From NCBI GenBank assembly GCA_964607915.1, contig CAZSMU010000150.1, forward strand, positions 1 to 8,781: a stretch of DNA of 8,781 nt, written 5' to 3'. A program made the translations under genes and the position numbers. Position 1 is the stretch's first letter. Each line of letters starts with the position of its first letter. Origin of the DNA: JADJPL01 sp964607915 (lineage in GTDB: Bacteria; Bacteroidota; Bacteroidia; Chitinophagales; Saprospiraceae). Of this stretch, positions 1-8,200 are shown one piece after another. The notes under the pieces were generated by a model. It was given only the letters and a program-made list of their open reading frames with translations, was not told the DNA's origin and ran no database searches.

Positions 1-1433
1 TCAAGGCATCCCTCAATTTTGCAGGCAAGGCATCCTTTTATGCCGGCCTTTTCCCGGAGGCAGCCCGGTTTTTCAGCGAGCTGTCCGCGTTCATCGGATC
101 GGATGCGCCCCCCTTGGAACTCGCCACTACGTACAACAATATAGGCTCTGTCCAAATGGGAAGCAGTATGAGTAAGTACAGCGCAGAAGCCCAGAAATCT
201 CTCCTCAAGGCCCTACACTATCTGAAGCAGCACGATCGCAGCGCCAAAGACCAAAAACACCACGCTGCCCTGGCCGGGATTTACAACAACCTCGCCCTGA
301 ATCTACAGTATAAAGGGGACTCCAAACGGGCTGAGGACTATATCAACAAAGGACTGGCCCTTACCCGCGGGAAACCGGATTTTTACCAGTATGAGCTCCG
401 GCTCATGGCCAGCTATGGGGGGGTGCTGCTCCATCAAAAAAGATATCAGGAATCCCGGGAAATATGGGAAAAAGGGTTGCAGTTGAGCATGGCAAACCAG
501 GACCCCCTAATGGAGTTCGCTTTTATATATTACATAGGCACCTGGCACGACCAAATGGGCAATTACCCAGAAGCACTGCGCTACTACACGCGCTACTACG
601 AACACACCCGGGCAGAAGGCAACCATACCACTCTCCGCGAAGTCGCCCGACAACTGTCCGCCGTATATGAAAAGACAGGCGATGCCGCAAAAGCCCTGAA
701 ATTCCTCCAAATCAGCAACGACAGCGAGGAAAAAAGCAAAATTGCAGAGACCACCCAGGAACTCGCACGGGCAGAACTCAAAGCAGGTATCCAAGCGCTG
801 GAACAAGAAATGAAAGCCGAATCCACCTCCATGGCAAAGCGCTACCGAATCGCCCTGGGGATATCCGTATGGGGCGCTCTTGGCGGCCTGCTCTTATACC
901 TTATCTATCGCCGCAAGTACCGAATCGCCCAACTCTCCAATATGGAAAAAGAACGGGCTGCCCAAGCGCTGCAACTCGAAAAAGAACTCCTGGAAGCCGA
1001 ACTGGAAGCCAAAGACAAACACCTCGCCGCCGAGCTCATGCAAAAACTCCGGAAAAATGAACTAATCGAAGATGTTGTAAAAAAACTATTGCCCCATACC
1101 CGGGCTACCGGGGGCGAAACCCGCAAAACCATCGGGGATGTCGTCAAAAACCTGCAGAGCTTCCAGGATAAAGCCGCTATGGAGGAGTTTGAAATGCACT
1201 TCCTACAGGTAGAACGGGACTTTTATCAAAAACTCAACGAACTATGCCCCGACTTGAGCCCCTCCGAACGCCGTCTCTGCGCTTTCCTCAGGCTCAACAT
1301 GACGACCAAGGAAATATCCGCCCTTACCGGCCGTAGCATCCGGGCCGTTGAAATCGGACGTACCCGCATCCGAAAAAAACTCGACCTCACCCACACCGAT
1401 TCCAGTCTGGTCGAGTTTCTAAGCTCTCTCTGA
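1..1433 (+). CDS. Membrane-anchored TPR / LuxR-like HTH transcriptional regulator (5' end missing)
   Basis: The frame is open from base 3 to the TGA at 1431-1433 with no upstream stop, so the gene starts outside the window; the TTG at 114 is an internal Leu codon. The visible part is 476 residues. Residues 1 to about 247 form at least five TPR-like helix pairs, for example the one with IYNNLALNLQYKGDSKRAED (nt 279-338) and the one with GNYPEALRYYTRYYE (nt 558-602). One membrane helix follows (nt 849-911, IALGISVWGALGGLLLYLIY) with RRKYR after it, then a Glu/Lys/Leu-rich coiled coil (about nt 915-1075). The C-terminus (nt 1254-1388) is a LuxR/GerE-like helix-turn-helix: LSPSERRLCAFLRLNMTTKE, then AVEIGRTRIRKKLDL. 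In this common Bacteroidota architecture the TPRs are thought to sense something outside the inner membrane while the HTH binds DNA in the cytoplasm; that topology is inferred from the positive charges after the helix. Target genes cannot be read from the sequence. Confidence 0.88.
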   Translation, partial: KASLNFAGKASFYAGLFPEAARFFSELSAFIGSDAPPLELATTYNNIGSVQMGSSMSKYSAEAQKSLLKALHYLKQHDRSAKDQKHHAALAGIYNNLALNLQYKGDSKRAEDYINKGLALTRGKPDFYQYELRLMASYGGVLLHQKRYQESREIWEKGLQLSMANQDPLMEFAFIYYIGTWHDQMGNYPEALRYYTRYYEHTRAEGNHTTLREVARQLSAVYEKTGDAAKALKFLQISNDSEEKSKIAETTQELARAELKAGIQALEQEMKAESTSMAKRYRIALGISVWGALGGLLLYLIYRRKYRIAQLSNMEKERAAQALQLEKELLEAELEAKDKHLAAELMQKLRKNELIEDVVKKLLPHTRATGGETRKTIGDVVKNLQSFQDKAAMEEFEMHFLQVERDFYQKLNELCPDLSPSERRLCAFLRLNMTTKEISALTGRSIRAVEIGRTRIRKKLDLTHTDSSLVEFLSSL

Positions 1434-1463
1434 GTTCGAGGCTCTCTTACCCAGGATAAAAAA

Positions 1464-1475
1464 ACTTGTTGCGAG
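1464..1475 (+). repeat. 12-bp direct repeat ACTTGTTGCGAG, copy 1
   Basis: This 12-mer lies 30 bases after the regulator's stop codon and recurs exactly at 1686-1697 in the same intergenic region and orientation. A 10-base version, ACTTGTTGCG, occurs on the other strand at 2259-2268, inside the last codons of the giant gene. A 12-base match inside a 359-bp region is unlikely by chance. The function is unknown. Confidence 0.45.
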
Positions 1476-1529
1476 GGCTCAAAACATGCATTTTTCTTAC
1501 ATTGATTCGTTTTTTTACAAAAAATTCAT

Positions 1530-1563
1530 TTTCAATAAATTAAGCATTAATGAGATATTTTTG
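1530..1563 (+). promoter_or_regulatory. Candidate Bacteroidota-type promoter for the downstream membrane-protein gene
   Basis: TATTTTTG at 1556-1563 matches the -7 consensus TAnnTTTG of the Bacteroidota housekeeping sigma factor exactly. TTTC at 1530-1533, 22 bases upstream, is one mismatch from the -33 element TTTG at roughly the expected spacing. Transcription would start near 1569 and leave a leader of about 220 bases before the ATG at 1793. The DNA is AT-rich, so a chance match is quite possible. I saw no better candidate nearer the gene; TACTTTCG at 1633-1640 has one mismatch and no partner element. Confidence 0.27.
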
Positions 1564-1600
1564 AGATATAGAACGGACACATCTTTGTAGAAATGAGATA
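1551..1600 (+). repeat. Three TGAGATA direct repeats in helical phase
   Basis: TGAGATA occurs at 1551-1557, 1562-1568 and 1594-1600, at offsets of 11 and 32 bases (about one and three helical turns). The first and third share the longer AATGAGATA (1549-1557 and 1592-1600). The first two flank and overlap the candidate -7 element at 1556-1563. Same-face spacing is what a cooperative regulator site would show. The repeats are short and AT-rich, so a binding role is only inferred. Confidence 0.35.
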
Positions 1601-1679
1601 GTCCAAAATAAACGTGGTTTCAATCTTATACATACTTTCGCCGCTCCCCCCTATCCTATTTTCATGTGCAGATTTATGT

Positions 1680-1697
1680 AACAAGACTTGTTGCGAG
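1680..1697 (+). repeat. 12-bp direct repeat copy 2, overlapping a 13-bp palindrome
   Basis: The second ACTTGTTGCGAG is at 1686-1697. Its first half lies in the perfect dyad AACAAG-A-CTTGTT at 1680-1692. A one-base centre cannot form an RNA hairpin, so the symmetry would act at DNA level, for example as an operator for a dimeric protein. It lies about 100 bases before the ATG at 1793. Copy 1 shares the right half but not the palindrome's left half, which weakens the idea of one common operator. Confidence 0.35.
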
Positions 1698-1710
1698 TGG
1701 GCCGCAAGAA

Positions 1711-1734
1711 GGGATAAAGGAGTCTTTTTATCCC
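1711..1734 (+). promoter_or_regulatory. Hairpin in the probable leader of the membrane-protein gene
   Basis: GGGATAAA at 1711-1718 pairs perfectly with TTTATCCC at 1727-1734, and two G-U pairs can extend the stem towards a four-base loop (AGTC). It sits 58 bases before the ATG at 1793. No T tract follows the stem; instead ATCCCCCT at 1730-1737 is repeated at 1742-1749. It therefore does not look like a standard terminator. A leader RNA structure or a DNA site are both possible. Confidence 0.35.
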
Positions 1735-1792
1735 CCTGATAATCCCCCTCTTTCGACAGGCCGGATAGCGAAAACATTTTAAACTGTCTTAT

Positions 1793-2218
1793 ATGAAGCC
1801 ACTGGGATACCTTCTTATGCAAGGGGCTGTAATCTTGTTCATCTCCAGCAGCAGCGCCGATATTCTGCTCACCTTTGTTTTTGGGGGTATCTTGCCTTCC
1901 CACCTGGCGTATCTTGAGCTGCATGCCCATACAGCCGTCACCCCGCAAATTGAAACCCTGAACCTCGCCATGGTACGCACCATTGGAGCCCTGTTTCTGG
2001 CCATTGGCCTGGCGGGCCAGGTAATTCTGTACGAATTGGTACGTACTGGCCACAAGCGCGGTCCTTTGTATTTGGTGAGTATATTGAGCGTAGGGGTAAT
2101 CATGTACACCCTTTTAATGTCTGAAATCCAGACACCGCACTATTTCGCCCCCCTGTTGTCGCTCGTCCTCCTGCTGTTGGGGTCAGCGCTGTGGAGGAGT
2201 ACTAAAAGTATGGGATAG
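1793..2218 (+). CDS. Small hydrophobic protein with about four membrane helices, family not recognised
   Basis: This is a complete frame of 141 residues. ATG 1793 is the first start after an in-frame TAG at 1766, and the stop is TAG at 2216-2218. No Shine-Dalgarno sequence is visible upstream; the preceding bases are AT-rich (CATTTTAAACTG), which is usual in Bacteroidota. Hydrophobic stretches fall near residues 5-31, 59-82, 91-109 and 117-134, with a polar loop at about 32-58 containing LELHAHTAVTPQ. No catalytic motif or known domain stands out. A cleavable signal peptide is unlikely: the first hydrophobic stretch continues into residues such as ADILLTFVFGG without a clear AxA site. It is an inner-membrane protein of unknown role, transcribed in the same direction as the regulator but 359 bases away, so probably not in one operon. 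The antisense frame over the same DNA has a composition unlike a real protein. Confidence 0.68.
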   Translation: MKPLGYLLMQGAVILFISSSSADILLTFVFGGILPSHLAYLELHAHTAVTPQIETLNLAMVRTIGALFLAIGLAGQVILYELVRTGHKRGPLYLVSILSVGVIMYTLLMSEIQTPHYFAPLLSLVLLLLGSALWRSTKSMG

Positions 2219-2254
2219 GCTTGTTTGCAGCCCGGGTCGTCAAGCCCAGCCCCC
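2219..2254. other. 36-bp spacer between convergent genes, weak stem-loop
   Basis: The membrane-protein gene and the giant gene end facing each other, 36 bases apart. GGCTTG (2218-2223) and CAAGCC (2241-2246) can pair across a 17-base loop containing the palindrome CCCGGG (2231-2236). There is no T run on either side, so a bidirectional terminator is possible but not well supported. Confidence 0.3.
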
Positions 2255-5200
2255 CTAACGCAACAAGTATAGTATCCCGCTCTTTTGAGGCCGCCCTTTC
2301 TCATCGGGCATACCGCCCCAGTAGCTGCCGTCTATGAAGCGGGCATATTGCACTTTCCACACGTACACGCCTGCGGGCATCTCCTCGCCCAGAAACATCC
2401 CGTCCCATGACTGCCCCGGACTGCCCTCCTTGTCGAGTTCAGTACTTTCCCAGATGAGTTGTCCGCCCCGCGTATATACAGCGATATGCCAGGACTCCAG
2501 ACCAATCCCCTTAGGGGTGAATAACTGCCTTTCAGAGTTCCTATTGCCAGGTTCCAGGGTATTGGGTACGAACAAGCCACCCAGCGTATCCAAGTCCAAC
2601 AGATAACGCACGGTATCTGTACAGCCCTGCTCATTGGATACCCAATGCCGGATTTCCCGGTCAAAACGGGAGATATACCGCTGTACTACGTTCTTCTGCG
2701 AGGAATAAAGCCCATCGCTCAAATCCCAGCCATAGCGGATGGCATCGGGACTCGAATCATCTATGAACGAATAGGTACTGGGGGGTGCTACGAGAACTTG
2801 TTCCACCCGCATCCCGGCACGCGGCGTAGGGAAGACCCGGAGATAATCCTTTAAAAGCAAGGTGTCGCGGCATCCGCTGCCATTTCCCGCAACCATTGCC
2901 ACGGAATATACGCCCGGACGGGCAATGCGCAATAGAGGGCTCCAGACCGTATCGGTTTTTCCTTCGGGGAAAATCCATCGCACCCAGTCTGCATGTGTTG
3001 AACGGTTGGAAAACTGGAAGTGCCCTTCTGCACAGGCCCAGGGTTGCGCGACCTCTGCCTGTGCGATAGGTTTTTCATACGCAATCACCTGTTTTTCCAA
3101 GGTATCGCTGCACAGGAAACTGTTCCGGGCAATCAAACGGACGCGGTATGGCCCTTCCCTGGTATAGGTGACACAAGGCTCCTGGAAATCCGACGGTGGA
3201 GTATTGTTCCCAAAATCCCAGATGTACGCATCCGCTCCTTTCGACTGGTTCTGCATACATACCTGCTGCGGAATACCACAAGGCACCAGAGGGGCAAGGG
3301 CGAACTGTGCTTCCGGTTCCGGGAAAACGCGCACTATCCCTGCCGTAGTATCGTTTGTACAGCCGAACCGGTCAACCGCACGGAGCGACATGGTGTAAGC
3401 TCCTGTTTTGGCATACGTGTGGCTGCCCGGGTTCTGGCCCACCACAGCCCGGCCGTCGCCAAAATCCCAGGCGTAATAGTATGCGTCCGGATTGGGGGTC
3501 TTGTTCTCAAGGGTTATCTGGTGCGGGGGGCAGCCCGACAGAGGGCCAGCCTCCAGTACCGGAGTTGGCAGGGGGCGTATGTACACCTTTTGAGAGTCTA
3601 TGCCCGGGCAGGCATTGCGCGCAGAATAGGCGGTCAGTTGCACCCGATACTCCCCCGATATGCTATAGCGATGTACAGGCGAGGTTTCTTTCGACGTATT
3701 TCCATCCCCAAAATCCCAGGTATAGCCGCTAAGCGCCGGGGTAGGACTGGAAAAACGCACCTCTTCCCGCATGCAGGCGTAGTCCTGTGCAAGCAGTTCC
3801 ACCCTGGGCGAAGGAAAAACCGTGATATCGGTCGAAAAAAGGTTCTCTGAACATCCATTGTTTGCCAACAGGCTCACCGTATAGCGGGTAATCGTGTCTT
3901 TTTTTGCAAAAAATGTAAAAGCCGTATCTTTTGTATTGCTGGTATGGCCGTCTTGTTGAAACGACCAGTTATAGACCGTCAGGGAATCCGGGGAAGTACT
4001 GTTTTTGAAACCGACCTTGAGCGGCTCACAGCCTTCCGTCACATCTATTTCGAAGAAAGCGCGGATGCTGTCTGGCTTTACCGTCACTTGTTGTAGCGCC
4101 GTATCGGACCCACATTCGTTATGGGCAACCAGCGCTATGGAATACAGGGAGTTCCCGGGACCGGTAGCCCGCAACACCTGAGCAGGTGCAATGGAATCCT
4201 CAGAAAACAATATGCCGTCCATATACCATTCGTATCTCCTGGGAAGTCCTTTGCTGAGATTGTTGAATACGACCCGGGAGGGCGTACAGGCGAAGCGTTG
4301 GTTGATGCGCAAATCCACCAATGGCGCAGGAAGGACGCGTACGGAATCTATCGCTACGTCCGTGCCGCAATAGTTGGCAGCGCTGAGCCGGATGTAATAA
4401 GTAGTGTCCTGTGTGCCTTGTGGGTAGTACACTGTACCCGGCTGCTCCTTCGTACTCAGCGGATCGCCATTGCCAAAGTCCCATGTATAGCGTAGCGAGC
4501 GATAGCCCGTCGTAGTGTTGGTCAACCGGACGGGGAGAATAGCGCAACCCATAGTGGTATCTTTTTCAAAAGTAGTCAAGGGAGGCCTAGCGACATATAC
4601 CTCCTTCTGTAGAGAGTCTATACATCCATACAGACTCCCCACCCGCAGGCGAATCTGATGGTATCCAGTATCCGTGAATGTATGCCGGGGGCTTTGCTGG
4701 TCATACACCGCCTGCGGGGATACCTGCCAGCGATAGGTGGCTCCGCCGGTACTCCGGTCGTTCAGCGTCAAAGGTACATTTACACATATACTATCCGTAA
4801 TTTGAACGGCAGGCTTGGGAAGCGGTCGGACATGTATCTTGAAGGGATCGCTTTGGATGCATTTCGTACCCTGCAATTGGTATGTGTAGGTAAGGGTATA
4901 GCTGCCCTCTGCAAGCCTCCCGGGGCTGAACCGCCCAGCCAGCGTATCCGTGACGCCATCCCCTCTGTACCAGCCTCCCAGGGGGGTACCGCCTTTCAAA
5001 AACACCAGAGAATCGGAAATGCAGGTATTGAGGTCAGGCCCCGCATCTACATAACTCAAATCTACTACATATACCTCCTTGAAGGCTGAAGCTGTACAAG
5101 CCCCCGTAGTGTATTGATACTCTATTTTACTCGGCCCACCCCTCGCTTTTTCAGGGTCAAATACGCCCAAGCTGGTCACTACCCCTGGACGTCGAAGGGA

Positions 5201-8200
5201 GTCCAGCCAGGTTCCACCGGCCGGTTGTGCAGCAGGTAAATTGAATATCCCCTCATTCATACAAATGGTATCCGTAGGCCCTAAATCGAACGTCGGTATC
5301 GTATCCACATATATCGTATCCGATAATAGTGTCTCTCCGCAATAGTTAAAGGCCCTCATGGTGTACCGATATTCCCCACCCTGTCTATAGGTTATCCCAG
5401 TAGGCTTGCGCTCCGTCGAAAAAGCAGGTGTACCGCCGGCAAAGTCCCAGCGCACGCTGTCCACACGATACTTTAAATAATCAATTTGGGGCGTCAACGA
5501 TACCTTGTCACAGAATCGGTCTTGCCCCACCAGCATAGGAATAGGTACCGTCAAAACCGTGATAGTATCCTTCCACGTCAAGGAACCGCACACTTCGTTG
5601 AACACTTCTTGCTGAATGACATATACCCCCGTATCCCGAAAAGTCATCTCCGGATTAGGCAGCGCCGCCGCAAATACCACCTTATCCGCAAATTCTCCGG
5701 AAACGGTCCACTTGAAATTGAGCTTATCTCCTTCCGACTTATTCGTCACCTGTATCCTGGCCGGCAACCCGCAAGTGGTGTCTGCACTAACTTCCGCAGA
5801 CACGATAATGGGCTTTAATATAGAAAAGCGTTGCGCTGCCTCCGCCGCGCCACAGCGGTTCGACACCTCCACTTTTACGGAATACGTGCCCGTCTTTTCA
5901 ATCANNNNNNNNNNNNNNNNNNNNNNNNNNNNNNNNNNNNNNNNNNNNNNNNNNNNNNNNNNNNNNNNNNNNNNNNNNNNNNNNNNNNNNNNNNNNNNNN
6001 NNNNTGCCGGGAAAAAGCCGCTGCCCGACACCGCACCCGTCTCCGCCGGAAACGTCCACTTCACCGAGTCTATCCGGCTCAGGGTGCTGTACGTCGCCCG
6101 CGGCGTGAAGCGCAACTGGCCGCACGCGTCCGCGATGGGTGCCAGCGCCACGGTCGGCGGCTGGCCGATCAGGATGGTGTCGCTGACGAAAATGGGCGCA
6201 CAAACCGGGTTTTTCAACTCCAGACGAACCACGTAAACCCCTGTATCCGGAAACTCAATCCGCGGCGACCGGACAGACGGACCGCCTTGAATCAGCGCCG
6301 TCGGCTTCGGGCCCGTCACCGTCCAGGCGTACTGCAGGCTGTCGCCCGTGGATCGGTTGGTCAAACCGATTTCCGCTTTTTTACATACAAAATCCGCATC
6401 TAGTGCAAACTCCGCTCTAGGCCCCGCCAACACCCGGAATTCGCGCTCCGCCGCCGCCACCCCACAGCGGTTCGACACCTCCACTTTTACGGAATACGTG
6501 CCCGTCTTTTCAATCACCTGCTCTGCCGGGAAAAAGCCGCTGCCCGACACCGCACCCGTCTCCGCCGGAAACGTCCACCGCACCGAATCTATCCGGCTTA
6601 GGGTACTGTAGGTCGCCCGCGGCGTGAAGCGCAACTGGCCGCACGCGTCCGCGATGGGTGCCAGAGCCACGGTCGGCGGCTGGCCGATCAGGATGGTGTC
6701 GCTCAGTCGGATGGTATCGCATCCCGGGTTTCCGATGGCAAGCGTAATCACATAGAGGCCGGAATCTGGAAAAGTAAGCGCAGGTTGGGCGGTAGTTGTG
6801 CTGGAAAAAATGACTCTGCCCGGACCTTTCGCCGACCAGCGGTATCCGAGGCCTGTACCGGAGGAAGTGTTTGTCGTTTGGATAACGGCGAGGGTACAAG
6901 CACTATCTTTTTCCAGTTGAAACGCGACATTTGGACCTTCGTACACTACGAAGGTATCTTTGGTTGTGGAGGTTCCGCAAGCATTCGCCACGATGAGTTC
7001 GACGATTTGCGGGCCCGGGGACCGGAAGGCTATCGGAGACGGATTTTCGGCGGAGGAAGTGGCTGGAACTCCCCCGCTGAAGGTCCAGGAGTAGCGGTTT
7101 ATCGGTGCGTTACAACTCTTTACCATCGCTTTCGGGATGATAAGGGCAGAAGAGCAGGCGTCTTTTATCGCCTCGATGGCTGCTTGAGGGGCCGCTCCTA
7201 CCCGGATAATCTGCTTGGTACTATGGGTTCCGCAGGCGTTGGTTGCGCGCAGGGTTACTTCGTACTCGCCGGGTTGTTCAAAGCGGATGACGGGCTGGAA
7301 AGAGGTAGCGTTCCCGGAAGCAAAGCTCCATTTACCGGTACTGTTCTGACATTCGGCGCCGTTGAAGGCTACGCTCCAGGTATAGGAAGCAGCCAGACAG
7401 TCGTCGAGGGTACTCGAGGTATTGGAAAAACTTACTTCAAACGGGGCACAACCCTGCACTGCCGACGCTGAAAAAGCTGCCTGTGGGCCTTTTAGGACGC
7501 AAACGGTATCCGTGGCTGCCGGGGCTTTACAACCGAATTTACTGGTATAAAAATACGTTACGGCAAACTTTCCTTTTGTATTAGAAGAAAAAACACCTGT
7601 ATTTGAAATTATTGCGGGCAATGCCGTACTCCAGGTTCCTGTTCCGCCTGTCGTACTGCCTTTCCCTTCCAAGGTCAGCGGGATACCGGTGCAGGCCGTC
7701 TCCGGGCGGACGATAGTTGCGGTGGGCAGGGCGTGTACGATTACGACAGCAGTATCGTTTGCCGCGCAGTTGATGCCATTGGCCCCGTTTACTATGAACG
7801 GCCAGATTCCCACCGGTGGGGTGACGCTCACGCTGGCACCTATGCCGGTGGGGGGAACCATCGTAGCCGTGGGTGTCCAGGTATAGGTTTGGCCACCGGT
7901 GGCGCTCAGGGTAGCCGACTGTCCGATACAGATATGCGTGGTGTCCTGGGCAACCCGGATAAGCGGTGAGGCCAGCAGGCTGACGGGGATACACTGTTTT
8001 TGCGAACAACCATTTTGGTTCGTCACGGTTACGCAGTACTCCCCGGCCTGTTCGGGGCTAACCTTCCGGATGATGGGCGCACACTCGGTAGAGCTGAATT
8101 GGTTGGGGCCCGTCCACTTGCAGGTCAGCCCCAGGGTATCCGGATTAGAAAACACCAGATCCGAGCCCGGGCAGGGTGAATTGACGCTGACTTTAGGCAG

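Larger units (their letters stand above)
1434..1792. other. Intergenic region with promoter-like and repeat elements
   Basis: This is 359 bp without a convincing gene. The first half (about 1480-1620) is strongly AT-rich, with T and A runs near 1510-1525. It holds a candidate Bacteroidota promoter, three TGAGATA boxes, two copies of a 12-mer (ACTTGTTGCGAG), a 13-bp palindrome and a hairpin, each listed separately. I found no clear rho-independent terminator after the regulator's stop codon. A 34-codon frame starting at ATG 1486 is low in complexity and rich in Phe, Ile and Lys as expected from the AT-rich DNA, so it is not called as a gene. Confidence 0.7.

Noticed and set aside
114..119. TTG as the start codon of the TPR regulator
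   Set aside because: The frame is open to the window edge and the upstream codons encode TPR-like sequence (YAGLFPEAARFFSEL), so this is an internal codon.
1434..1480. Possible terminator after the regulator gene
   Set aside because: Only a three-base GAG/CTC pairing was found near the stop codon, and the nearby run is A-rich rather than T-rich on the coding strand.
1486..1590. A 34-codon plus-strand frame in the intergenic region
   Set aside because: The product is Phe/Ile/Lys-rich and low in complexity, as random AT-rich DNA would give, with no ribosome binding site and no other support.
1547..2053. A 168-codon minus-strand frame over the intergenic region and the membrane-protein gene
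   Set aside because: It is antisense to a frame with clear membrane-helix composition, has no recognisable domain, and runs through the AT-rich promoter-like region.
3020..3850. A long plus-strand frame of 276 codons opposite the giant gene
   Set aside because: It is a shadow of the PKD repeat region. The minus-strand frame has repeated PKD motifs and conserved cysteines throughout, while the plus-strand product has no domain.
3899..3914. Homopolymer palindrome T7-GC-A6; on the coding strand GCA AAA AAA G resembles a -1 slippery site, or a phase-variable run
   Set aside because: The main frame continues intact for over 500 codons beyond it. Runs of six and seven are short for phase variation, and FFAKKD fits the surrounding PKD module.
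5850..6703. Insertion sequence or transposon as the cause of the repeated block
   Set aside because: The block is in frame, encodes a normal PKD module, and shows no inverted ends, target duplication or transposase.
6785..7471. A plus-strand frame of 228 codons opposite the giant gene
   Set aside because: It is again antisense to recognisable PKD modules; its Gly/Arg-rich composition is an artefact of the opposite strand.
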